Positions 1 through 6,496 of a stretch of 15,459 nucleotides of DNA are shown here, in pieces. The first letter of the stretch is position 1. The number at the start of each line of letters is the position of its first letter. Both the position numbers and the translations under genes were made by a program. Source of the DNA: Phycisphaerae bacterium (GTDB lineage Bacteria > Planctomycetota > Phycisphaerae > UBA1845 > UTPLA1); contig JAFGQA010000336.1 of assembly GCA_016935885.1 (NCBI GenBank), positions 1 through 15,459 on the forward strand. Direction: 5' to 3'. Under the pieces are notes generated by a model. It did no database searches. It was not told the origin of the DNA and saw only the letters and a program-made list of their open reading frames with translations.

Positions 1-44
1 AGAATCCCTTCTCGGTCCTGAAGCCGGTGCCGAGAAAGGATTCT
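1..44. repeat. Imperfect stem-loop at window edge
   Basis: Bases 1-15 pair with bases 30-44 at 14 of 15 positions, with a 14-base loop. No T-tract follows on the plus strand, so it is not a textbook intrinsic terminator. It may lie at the end of an upstream gene outside the window, or be one more palindromic repeat. The left edge of the window cuts any further context. Confidence 0.45.
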
Positions 45-130
45 CGGCAGAGCGTACAGTCGTTCTATTTGTGAAACGCCGTACTAGCGGACCGGCAACG
101 TTCATTCGACGGGTTGCGTCAGCCTGGAGT

Positions 131-201
131 GTGTGCCACAGCTCTGTGAGCAGTGCGAGACTGCGACGGGGGGCCCACACTGCTCCAAAGCAGTGGCACA
201 C
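131..201. repeat. Palindromic repeat with GTGTGCCAC / GTGGCACAC ends
   Basis: A perfect 9-bp inverted repeat (131-139 and 193-201) bounds this 71-bp element. Inside it, CACTGCT (178-184) and AGCAGTG (189-195) form a 7-bp stem with a 4-base loop. The ends match the GTGGCAC/GTGCCAC ends of other repeats in this window (2797-2848, 12079-12167). It occupies the non-coding stretch before the platform gene. The stretch 45-281 otherwise shows no convincing gene: the reading frame open from 153 runs straight through this repeat. Confidence 0.6.
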
Positions 202-281
202 GAGCACGGAGATTCACGGGAAGCGGTGCACCAGTGCCACCCGACCGACGGTCCGTCGGACAATACTTGGGGGATCCAGCT

Positions 282-1523
282 TTGCCGAAGTACCTCGTAC
301 AGTTTGCCAGCCCGTCAGGCAAGACGGGCAGCGAAGTCGTAGAGGCCAAGACCGAACGTGCCGCGCTGGTCCAGATTGAGGCAAGCGGCCGGACGCCCAT
401 CAGCGTTCAACCGGCCGGCGCCGGGTCCGCCAGGAAGAAGCGCGGCGGCGGGGCCAAGCGCGTCAGAAGGGCGCGCGGCGGCAAGGCGATGCGCCGTGCG
501 GTGACAGACTTCACGCATCAGATGGCGGCCGTGGCGGAGAGTGGCATTCCCATCGTCGCAGGCATAAAAGCCATCCGGGAGCAGACGGCACACCCGCAAC
601 TCCGCGTGGCACTCGGACGCATTGCTGGCCGAATCGAAGGTGGGCGAACCCTGGCAGACGCCCTCGATGCCGAACCGGACATCTTTCCAACGATCTACGT
701 CAAGACAGTCGCCGCCGGCGAAGCGGCTGGAAAAGTTCCCGAGGTTCTGTCGGCGCTGGCCCGGTATCAGGAGCAAGAGGCCGAGACGCGGGCGCAGATC
801 AAGTCGGCCATGTTGTATCCCATGCTGGTCGTCGGCGCCTTGGCGCTGGCCACCGTTTTCATGTTGGTCTTCGTGGTGCCGCAGTTCGCCAAGATGTTCG
901 AGAAGTTCGAAGGACAGTTGCCCGTGCCGACCCGCATCCTCCTGGCCGTCAGCGGTGTCATCACACACCACTATCTGCTCGTCGGCGTCGGCATCGTGGC
1001 GTCGATATTCACGATTCGCACCCTGTTGGGGTATCAGTCCGTGCGCTCGTGGCTTGACACGCACTTCTTGAAGATGCCGGTCTTCGGCGATCTCCTGCTC
1101 GGTGTGTATATGGTCCGGTTCATCGAGTTGCTGGATCTGCTGACACGGGCCGCGCTCCCGATAACGCAATCCATCAACGTCACGGCCGACAGCATGACCA
1201 ACGAGGCCATTCGCCGTGACGTTCGCGGCATGTTGCGGTCGGTGGAAGGCGGCCACTCGTTGACCGAGGCCTTTGCGGAGACCCGGTGGCTCACGCCACT
1301 GGTCAAGCGGATGCTGGCCATCGGCGAACAGGCCGGAAGGACCGATCAGATCTTCGAGTACCTCCGGACGTACTACAGCCGACAGACGCAGCGGAGCGTC
1401 AAGCTGTTATCGACCCTGATCGAACCGGTAATGGTATCGAGCCTGGCGGCCGTCGTTCTTTTCTTTGCGCTCGCCATCTTTTTGCCGATGTGGAAGCTGT
1501 TGAAGCTTGTGGGAACCTCGTAG
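282..1523 (+). CDS. gspF: Type II secretion / type IV pilus inner-membrane platform protein (GspF/PilC/MshG family)
   Basis: Polytopic platform protein that links the cytoplasmic assembly ATPase to pilin assembly at the inner membrane. I start it at TTG 282: a GGGGG ribosome-binding stretch (269-273) lies 8 bases upstream, and the resulting N-terminus (LPKYLVQFASPSG) is the normal family start. This gives 413 aa, close to the usual ~400. Two T2SSF domains are visible at about residues 73-195 and 268-400, each with the G-x-P-I and EGG-x-(T/S)-L signatures. Hydrophobic segments lie near residues 177-201, 222-248 and 385-405. The frame is open back to 153, but that extension is low in family similarity and crosses a repeat. 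It is followed after 80 bases by the main prepilin. Family assignment is firm; pilus versus secretion role is inferred from the neighbours. Confidence 0.93.
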   Translation: MPKYLVQFASPSGKTGSEVVEAKTERAALVQIEASGRTPISVQPAGAGSARKKRGGGAKRVRRARGGKAMRRAVTDFTHQMAAVAESGIPIVAGIKAIREQTAHPQLRVALGRIAGRIEGGRTLADALDAEPDIFPTIYVKTVAAGEAAGKVPEVLSALARYQEQEAETRAQIKSAMLYPMLVVGALALATVFMLVFVVPQFAKMFEKFEGQLPVPTRILLAVSGVITHHYLLVGVGIVASIFTIRTLLGYQSVRSWLDTHFLKMPVFGDLLLGVYMVRFIELLDLLTRAALPITQSINVTADSMTNEAIRRDVRGMLRSVEGGHSLTEAFAETRWLTPLVKRMLAIGEQAGRTDQIFEYLRTYYSRQTQRSVKLLSTLIEPVMVSSLAAVVLFFALAIFLPMWKLLKLVGTS

Positions 1524-1565
1524 AAACCACACCACGACACGAAAGATATCGTACGTTGCCATACG

Positions 1566-1596
1566 CGGGCCCAACGGGGAGGCCCGTCGAAAGGAG
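1566..1596 (+). promoter_or_regulatory. Hairpin plus strong ribosome-binding site before the main prepilin
   Basis: CGGGCC (1566-1571) pairs with GGCCCG (1581-1586) around a 9-base loop. AAGGAG (1591-1596) follows, 7 bases before the ATG at 1604. It is the best Shine-Dalgarno sequence in the locus, which fits a subunit needed in large amounts. The hairpin could protect a processed 5' end of the pilin message; that part is inference. Confidence 0.5.
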
Positions 1597-1603
1597 ATAA
1601 GAC

Positions 1604-2044
1604 ATGAATGGGACGAAGCCTGTCATTCGAACGCGGCCTGCCTTCACTCTGATCGAGCTGGTTACGGTTATCGTGATTTTGGGGATTCTGTCGGCGGTGG
1701 CCCTGCCCGTCTATTTGGACTATCGGACGGATGCGAAGGCGGCTGCCTGCAAAGGCGCCCTGGGCGGCATCCGCGCTGGCGTTGCGAACTTCTACGCCCA
1801 TTCGGCCACCGATGCCGGCGGTGGAACGCTTGCCTATCCGACGTTGACGGAGTTGACCACGTCAGGCACCGTCATGACGGACGTGATCCCTGATAATCCT
1901 TATGACACGGATGGCACGGCGAACAACGTCGTTGCCGGCGCCACGAAGGGTGTCGTCGTGGGCGACACCGGTGGCTGGGCCTACAAAGCGGCAACCGGTG
2001 AGTTCTGGGCGAATACCAGCGTGGCTGGTGAGAATAGCTGGTAG
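1604..2044 (+). CDS. Main type IV prepilin / pseudopilin (GspG or MshA-like)
   Basis: Probable main subunit of the filament, 146 aa. It has a 13-residue basic leader, then FTLIELVTVIVILGILSAVA, the type IV pilin N-terminal helix with Glu at +5 (E18). Prepilin peptidase would cut between A13 and F14; the usual residue before the cut is Gly, so Ala is unusual. The globular part has one Cys (AACKGA), a PYDTDG loop and a GGWAYKAATGEFWANT segment near the C-terminus, as in short MSHA-type and GspG-type subunits. Position directly after the platform gene, the strong ribosome-binding site, and four minor prepilins downstream support a main-subunit role. A GspG identity in a secretion system is the main alternative. 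Confidence 0.88.
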   Translation: MNGTKPVIRTRPAFTLIELVTVIVILGILSAVALPVYLDYRTDAKAAACKGALGGIRAGVANFYAHSATDAGGGTLAYPTLTELTTSGTVMTDVIPDNPYDTDGTANNVVAGATKGVVVGDTGGWAYKAATGEFWANTSVAGENSW

Positions 2045-2105
2045 CGCTGACCGCGCCCCACCGCGCAAACGCGTAATAGAACGCTCGTAACGCCACAGGT
2101 CCGGC

Positions 2106-2138
2106 GGCGGCCACACAGGCCTTGGCACCTGTGCCGCC
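2106..2138. repeat. Hairpin between main prepilin and minor prepilin genes
   Basis: GGCGG plus CACAGG (2106-2110, 2114-2119) pairs with CCTGTG plus CCGCC (2128-2138), giving 11 pairs with a 3-base bulge on the left arm and an 8-base loop. There is no T-run. It resembles a worn copy of the GTGGCAC palindromic family. Its place in the 171-base gap after the main prepilin would suit a 3' mRNA-stabilising or partial attenuation structure, but this is inference. Confidence 0.45.
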
Positions 2139-2215
2139 CAGAGCCTGGATCGCACTCTCGGAATACTCGGTGTACGTCCGGTATCCCGTTGGTGTCGCGA
2201 CTTTGGGGCATCACG

Positions 2216-2758
2216 ATGTGCAGAAGCGGACGGTGGCGAGTTCGGCCGGCCTTCACGCTGATCGAACTCGTTACCGTTATTGCGATTCTTGGAATCGTCG
2301 CGGTCTTCGTCGGCGGTCCAACGCTGTCGTACATTGACTCGATCCGATCGCGTGCCGCCGCATCGCGACTCACCGGTGACGTCCGTTATATACAACGCAC
2401 CGCCCTTAACTCCGGCCTGCGAACCTGGATCGTCTTCGACATCGGCGCCAATAGGTACCAGTTGTACATCCAGGACACGGCCGCCCAGGGCACGGCCAAC
2501 CCCAAGACCAATCGACAGCCGGTGACCCACCCGTCGGACCAAAGCACGGATCCGGTTCAGTTTGGCACCGGGCCGTTCGCCAACGTCACGATCTCGTCCG
2601 CCGACATGAACGATACGGCCGAGTTGGAGTTCCGCAGTTCCGGTGAGCCCTATGATGGCAACGAGAAGCCGCTGACCGCCGACGGCACTATCACGCTATC
2701 CGATGGCGTAACGATCACCATCTACCGCGTTGGCGGCTTCGTGGAGCGGTCCGGATGA
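2216..2758 (+). CDS. Minor prepilin, GspH/MshC-like
   Basis: Predicted 180-aa minor pseudopilin. The chosen ATG at 2216 has GGGG (2205-2208) 7 bases upstream and gives a compact 12-residue leader ending in RVRPA before FTLIELVTVIAILGIVAVFV. The frame is also open from TTG 2189, but no good ribosome-binding site supports that. The cut site again has Ala at -1, and Glu is at +5 (E17). After the helix, the region around SRLTGDVRYIQRTALNSG matches the post-helix segment of GspH-type proteins, followed by a beta-rich C-terminal domain ending in TLSDGVTITIYRVGGF. Its stop overlaps the next candidate start (ATGA at 2755). Size and place fit MshC or GspH; the exact name cannot be settled by eye. Confidence 0.8.
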   Translation: MCRSGRWRVRPAFTLIELVTVIAILGIVAVFVGGPTLSYIDSIRSRAAASRLTGDVRYIQRTALNSGLRTWIVFDIGANRYQLYIQDTAAQGTANPKTNRQPVTHPSDQSTDPVQFGTGPFANVTISSADMNDTAELEFRSSGEPYDGNEKPLTADGTITLSDGVTITIYRVGGFVERSG

Positions 2759-3357
2759 GATGCCTTCGAGGGCAACTGCGCCCCACGGCCTGGAACTGTG
2801 GCACCGGCGTCTCGCCGGTGGGGTCACGGGCGGGACGCCTGTGCCACACTTTGGTTGCGGCCGAAGGCCGCGCTGAGCCACAGGCCGATGCGCCACGGAC
2901 CAATGCGCAACAGGCCAACGCGCCGCGAACCAAGGTGATGCGACGCGGCGCCACGATCATCGAGGTCGTTATGGCGATCGTCATCCTATCCATCGCCTTG
3001 CCGCCGCTGGTCAGCGCGTTCGCGGATGCTTCGATGCAGTCGATCCATCCGTCGCAGGCGACGGTCGCCGCTTTTCTGGCGATCGATCGAATGGAGCAGA
3101 TTGCCGCCCGACGTTACGGCGGCAAGCAGGGCGCGGAGTCCGGTTACGACGGCGTGAAGGCCGCGTCCTTCCAGAACGAGGTTCCGGTTGTCGGCTTTCC
3201 GATGTTTGAACGTAGAGTCACCATTACGAATGTCGATTCCGACCTGAATCCCTCGCCGTCCAATGACTACAAGAAGGTGCGCGTGACGGTGAGCTGGAAC
3301 GATGGCGGCGATCAGGTGGTCATCGAGCACGTCTTTGCGAGATTGGCGGGCGAATGA
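2755..3357 (+). CDS. Minor prepilin, GspI/MshD-like, with repeat-derived leader
   Basis: Minor pseudopilin with the helix ATIIEVVMAIVILSIALPPL after an RRG cut site (G65), and Glu at +5 (E70). From ATG 2755 the protein is 200 aa and overlaps the previous stop as ATGA. That start gives a 65-residue leader, far longer than usual. About residues 15-32 are a translated palindromic repeat (2797-2848), followed by a tandem 10-residue repeat (QADAPRTNAQ / QANAPRTKVM). ATG 2938 gives a normal short leader (MRRG) and a 139-aa protein, but lacks a well-spaced ribosome-binding site. The region after the helix (AAFLAIDRMEQIAARRYGG) is typical of MshD/GspI-like proteins. The gene is real; the start is open between 2755 and 2938. 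Confidence 0.8.
   Translation: MRCLRGQLRPTAWNCGTGVSPVGSRAGRLCHTLVAAEGRAEPQADAPRTNAQQANAPRTKVMRRGATIIEVVMAIVILSIALPPLVSAFADASMQSIHPSQATVAAFLAIDRMEQIAARRYGGKQGAESGYDGVKAASFQNEVPVVGFPMFERRVTITNVDSDLNPSPSNDYKKVRVTVSWNDGGDQVVIEHVFARLAGE
2797..2848. repeat. Double-hairpin palindromic repeat inside a prepilin leader
   Basis: An 8-bp inverted repeat (2797-2804 TGTGGCAC, 2841-2848 GTGCCACA) encloses two short-loop hairpins. One is a perfect 8-bp stem, CACCGGCG-TCT-CGCCGGTG (2802-2820). The other is a 7-bp stem with one G-T pair (2826-2842). This Y-shaped layout resembles REP/BIME-type elements. It lies in frame in the long leader of the GspI/MshD-like gene. Confidence 0.75.
2849..2875. repeat. 27-bp GCGGCC-GAA-GGCCGC hairpin repeat, copy 1
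   Basis: A perfect 6-bp stem with a 3-base loop (2857-2871) sits in a 27-bp sequence that recurs in the opposite orientation at 13074-13100 with two mismatches. It directly abuts the double-hairpin repeat 2797-2848. Confidence 0.7.
2881..2940 (+). repeat. Two tandem 30-bp units in a prepilin leader
   Basis: Units 2881-2910 and 2911-2940 share a 23-bp start with four mismatches. They encode QADAPRTNAQ and QANAPRTKVM. The second unit ends at the alternative start codon (2938) of the GspI/MshD-like gene. Confidence 0.65.
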
Positions 3358-4157
3358 AGGCAATGACTGCAAAGCTGTCTGAATCGTCGCGCGCATCGCC
3401 GGGCACGGTCCCGGGGCCGCGACGTTGCGGTTTCACGCTTATTGAGCTGGTGACTTCAATCACTGTCGGCGTCATCATCAGCGGTATTGCGGGCTCGCTC
3501 ATCTGGAACGCATCCAGGCAACGCGCCGAGATCGCCGCGCGTGGCGAACTCAGCGATGCCGGGGCAACGGCACTCGAGGTGATGGTGCGCCACGTCCGCG
3601 GAGTCTCCGAGGACGCCGACAAGACCGGAAAGGCGCAGATCACGAGCCCCACTGCCACCGGCTTCTTGTTCGATAGGTTTCTTTTCAGCGTCGGATCGGA
3701 ATACCAGGCGGACTTGGACAGCGGCAGCATCTCGCAATCACTGCGGGACAGCTTCGCGGACTATGACATCACCCTTTCACAGACTGCCACGGTCGCAGTC
3801 CAGGAAGCTGGCGTGAGATGGCTGATAACCGATGCGGCGCGGAGTTATCTCATCAGAAACGAAGCAGGGAAGCTGAGCATCTGCGGCAAGGAGGGCCTTC
3901 GACTCAACGGTGACGCCGTTGAAATCTCTGCTGATAGTGGTACACATTGGTATCCACTCGTGGCTGACGTCAGCAGTCTGACGTTCTCGTACCTCGACCG
4001 AGTCGGCGGCGTGCTGGCCTCGTTTCCGCCGAGCAATCCTGAAGACATCCGGTTCATTCGGATAGACATCGAGTTGTCGCGCGCTTCGCAGACCGCCAAG
4101 CTGCGGACGTCGATCTATCTCAGGAATCTGATGGAGGAGGTGAACCCCGGTGGGTGA
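3354..4157 (+). CDS. Minor prepilin, GspJ/MshO-like
   Basis: Predicted 267-aa minor pseudopilin of the larger J/O class. The ATG overlaps the previous stop as ATGA, with only weak ribosome-binding signal, so translational coupling is likely. A 26-residue leader ends in RRCG before FTLIELVTSITVGVIISGIA; Gly is at -1 and Glu at +5 (E31). The region after the helix (GELSDAGATALEVMVRHVRG) matches the J/O pattern of a long helix, followed by a beta-rich domain (RLNGDAVEISADSGTHWYPL, then a final strand around FIRIDIELSRAS). In known systems such proteins belong to the tip complex with the H, I and K type subunits. Length and order favour MshO or GspJ. The end overlaps the following GTG start by eight bases. 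Confidence 0.82.
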   Translation: MKAMTAKLSESSRASPGTVPGPRRCGFTLIELVTSITVGVIISGIAGSLIWNASRQRAEIAARGELSDAGATALEVMVRHVRGVSEDADKTGKAQITSPTATGFLFDRFLFSVGSEYQADLDSGSISQSLRDSFADYDITLSQTATVAVQEAGVRWLITDAARSYLIRNEAGKLSICGKEGLRLNGDAVEISADSGTHWYPLVADVSSLTFSYLDRVGGVLASFPPSNPEDIRFIRIDIELSRASQTAKLRTSIYLRNLMEEVNPGG

Positions 4158-4587
4158 TAGGCAACACCGTTCGTCGCCGCACTGGCACCATGCCCATGAG
4201 CTCCACCGGCGAGACGCCGGCGCCGCAGGTTCGCTTGTGCCTTCGCGTCGCGGGGTCGCGATTATCGGCTTCGTGGCGGCGCTGTTGATTATCGGAACGC
4301 TTGTGCTGTGGCTGTTTCAGCTAACGGCTTCGACCTCGACCGCATCGCTGGGACACTACTACAGCACGGGCGCCTTCTATGCTGCCGAAAGCGGCATCGA
4401 GATGGCTGCGCGAGAGTTAACTCAAGGTGGTGATGGGACGATAACAGAGAAGGTGCTGAGCACGGGTGCCTTCCAGGTGGAAGAGTGGAGCACGAGCCCG
4501 AAGGTATATCGGGCCACGGGAAGGCCGGTTGAAACGTCGGCTCCATGGAATACGTACCGCCGCGTCATTGAGATACAGACACAGTAG
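4150..4587 (+). CDS. Short minor prepilin, PilX/MshP-like, lacking Glu+5
   Basis: Predicted 145-aa membrane-anchored minor subunit. GTG 4150 is chosen because AGGAGG (4135-4140) lies 9 bases upstream; the gene overlaps the preceding stop. The leader is 35 residues, ends in PSRRG, and its residues 12-31 come from a palindromic repeat (4184-4241). GTG 4237 would give a short leader but has a weaker ribosome-binding site. After the cut, VAIIGFVAALLIIGTLVLWL forms the membrane helix. The fifth residue is Gly instead of Glu, as in GspK-type tip subunits. The segment FYAAESGIEMAARELT is the classic PilX/MshP alanine-glutamate region. GspK proteins are usually about twice this length, so MshP/PilX is the better match. 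Confidence 0.75.
   Translation: MGDRQHRSSPHWHHAHELHRRDAGAAGSLVPSRRGVAIIGFVAALLIIGTLVLWLFQLTASTSTASLGHYYSTGAFYAAESGIEMAARELTQGGDGTITEKVLSTGAFQVEEWSTSPKVYRATGRPVETSAPWNTYRRVIEIQTQ
4184..4241. repeat. Palindromic repeat inside the PilX/MshP-like leader
   Basis: GGCAC (4184-4188) and GTGCC (4237-4241) bound a stem CACCGGCG-AGA-CGCCGGCG (4204-4222) with one mismatched pair. The stem matches the one at 2802-2820 read on the other strand. The element is translated in frame as part of the leader. Confidence 0.65.
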
Positions 4588-4698
4588 TGACGGGCTGCAT
4601 CCGAATGTCGGCATGATGCCCGGGCAAGACGGGCCACGGTTGCACGGAGGCGGCGGGGAAAGGCAAACTCGGCACAGGAGTCGGTCGCGGGGACACGG

Positions 4699-6450
4699 AT
4701 GTCAAGCAGCCGGGAAACCTTGATCCTGCAAGTCAGCGGCGAGACGCTGCGTCTGGTCCAGGCCAGACTCGTTCGGGACACGGTCGAGCTGTCACGTGCG
4801 TGTTCTTTCCTGTCTGGGAGCGTCGCCGAGGACGGTTCCGCCCTTCGAGATGAGACGACGCTCGACAGCTTGGCCGAGCATGTCACGCGCAACGGATGGG
4901 TTGGCGCGGACCTCGTCTGCGTGCTCGGCGGCTCGTCTGTCGCGTGTCAGTATTATGACATGCCGCCGATGAAGGGAGACGCGCTGCGTCGAGCGGTGCG
5001 GCTCAAACTCGGCCAGCAGTTGCACTTCGACGTGGCCGACGCGGTCGTTGCAATCGATTCGCCCGGTCCTCGCGAATATCAGCCAGGCAGGCAGATCCGC
5101 GTGGGCGTCACCGCCGTGCACAAAGAGCACGCGCGAGCCGCCGTCGACGCGGCCGCCCGCTTGGGGCTGAATGTCAAGGCCATCACGGCGATGCCAGCCG
5201 CGATCACTGCGGTCGCTCGGGATACCATCGGCGACGCGCAGGGGCTTCACGGCATCCTGCACGTCGACGAACATATCAGCACGCTCGTGGTCTTTGACGG
5301 GTCGTCGCCGTGTGTCACAAGCGAGCTCCCGATCGGTGTCAGCAACCTTGCCAAGTCGCTCATGCGACCCATCATTGCAGGCGAAGACATCATCCAGCTT
5401 GACGAGGAGCAGGCGGCAACCCTGTGGAACGAAGTTGGCATTCCAGCGGCGGACCAGGAGATCAAGTCGCTGGGAATCACCGGCGACCGGCTGCTTCCCC
5501 TGCTCGAACCGGCGTTGCAGCAGTTTGCCAAGCACCTCGTTCAGTGGCTCACGTTTGCCTCGACCAGCAACGGCGGCGGAAGAATCAGCGTGCTCAGGAT
5601 TGTCGGACCTGGCGCGGCGGTCCAGCGCCTCGCGAAGACACTTACGGGCAGATTGCCAACCGAAGTGCAAGCCGAACACTGGCTGAAGGGCACGGCGATG
5701 CTCACGGGGTCCTCCGAAGCGCTCTCGCTGGATGCCTTCTCTGCGGCCGTCGGTGCTGTGAAGCACTGGCACGCCCTGCCAGACTTGATTCCGCCGGAAG
5801 TCCACAGGGATCGCAGGATACGCCGAATCCGGCGGTCGATCTCCGTCAGCGCCGGCCTGGTGGCAGCGGCGATCGCCGCCTTTGCCATCCTGTTCGATCA
5901 AATGGGTGTGCCCCTGTCCCCGTCGATCTCGACGCACCAGGAGCAACTGGCGGGCGTGCAACGGATCGTCGGTGCCAACACGCAATGGGAATCTACCCAG
6001 AAGGCCGTTACTCGGCTTCGCGGAGCGTTCGATGAGTTCACTCGTCCTAATCCATCGTGGATCGGCATATTCAAGGAGTTGTCGATCCTCCTGCCACGCG
6101 AGGTGCAGGCGACGGAGTTGGTGGTCCACTCGGACAAGAACGGCATGAGATTGAGCCTCGGTGCGGCCGTGTACACAGGTGAACACGGCCTGAGCTTTGA
6201 TAAAGCGGTCGAGCAGGCGTTGCTGATGTTGCAGCGAAGCTCGTTTTTCGAGCGGGTCGAGTTACTGGCGGCCAACCGCGAAGCAAGCCCAGAACACCCG
6301 AACGCGGCAGGGACATTGACCATAAAGTTGGATCTTGTGTATCCGCATCCAGACGCCCGTCTTGGCAGATCGTGGGACGGCCCTCGCGGCGGTGAGGGCA
6401 CAGGCGAGACGTCTGTATCACAGGGTCCGCGGCAGGATCTGCTCGGATGA
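4699..6450 (+). CDS. PilM-PilN fusion (GspL/MshI-like assembly protein)
   Basis: A 583-aa inner-membrane assembly protein. Residues 1 to about 355 look like the actin-like cytoplasmic PilM/MshI domain (KLGQQLHFDV region, GILHVDEHISTLVVFDG phosphate-loop-like segment). Around residue 361, PDLIPPEVHRDRRIRRIRR resembles the conserved N-terminal peptide of PilN (NLLP), which binds PilM in known systems. One membrane segment follows at about 382-401, then a PilN-like periplasmic domain to about 555. PilM and PilN are usually separate proteins; a single chain is the layout of GspL. GGGG (4689-4692) sits 6 bases before the ATG. The last ~28 residues carry a palindromic-repeat remnant (GTGETSVSQ) and are unlikely to be part of the fold. 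Confidence 0.82.
   Translation: MSSSRETLILQVSGETLRLVQARLVRDTVELSRACSFLSGSVAEDGSALRDETTLDSLAEHVTRNGWVGADLVCVLGGSSVACQYYDMPPMKGDALRRAVRLKLGQQLHFDVADAVVAIDSPGPREYQPGRQIRVGVTAVHKEHARAAVDAAARLGLNVKAITAMPAAITAVARDTIGDAQGLHGILHVDEHISTLVVFDGSSPCVTSELPIGVSNLAKSLMRPIIAGEDIIQLDEEQAATLWNEVGIPAADQEIKSLGITGDRLLPLLEPALQQFAKHLVQWLTFASTSNGGGRISVLRIVGPGAAVQRLAKTLTGRLPTEVQAEHWLKGTAMLTGSSEALSLDAFSAAVGAVKHWHALPDLIPPEVHRDRRIRRIRRSISVSAGLVAAAIAAFAILFDQMGVPLSPSISTHQEQLAGVQRIVGANTQWESTQKAVTRLRGAFDEFTRPNPSWIGIFKELSILLPREVQATELVVHSDKNGMRLSLGAAVYTGEHGLSFDKAVEQALLMLQRSSFFERVELLAANREASPEHPNAAGTLTIKLDLVYPHPDARLGRSWDGPRGGEGTGETSVSQGPRQDLLG
6400..6416. repeat. Palindromic-repeat remnant in the tail of the PilM-PilN fusion
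   Basis: ACAGGCG-AGA-CGTCTGT forms a 7-bp stem with one wobble pair and the same AGA loop as the element at 4204-4222. It encodes about residues 568-573 of the fusion protein, close to its stop codon. Confidence 0.55.
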
Positions 6451-6496
6451 GCCCTTGGGGACGGCCCATCTGGGATAGGCCGTAGGGTCACGAGGA

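Noticed and set aside
71..379. Small open frames before the platform gene
   Set aside because: They overlap each other and the real gene, carry no good ribosome-binding site and run through the 131-201 palindrome.
315..1256. 313-aa minus-strand open frame opposite the platform gene
   Set aside because: It is antisense to the two T2SSF domains, with no family signal.
4792..6186. 464-aa open frame on the minus strand opposite the PilM-PilN fusion
   Set aside because: It is a shadow of the GC-rich coding frame; its translation is rich in Arg, His, Asp and Gln without any family pattern, while the plus strand has recognisable domains.
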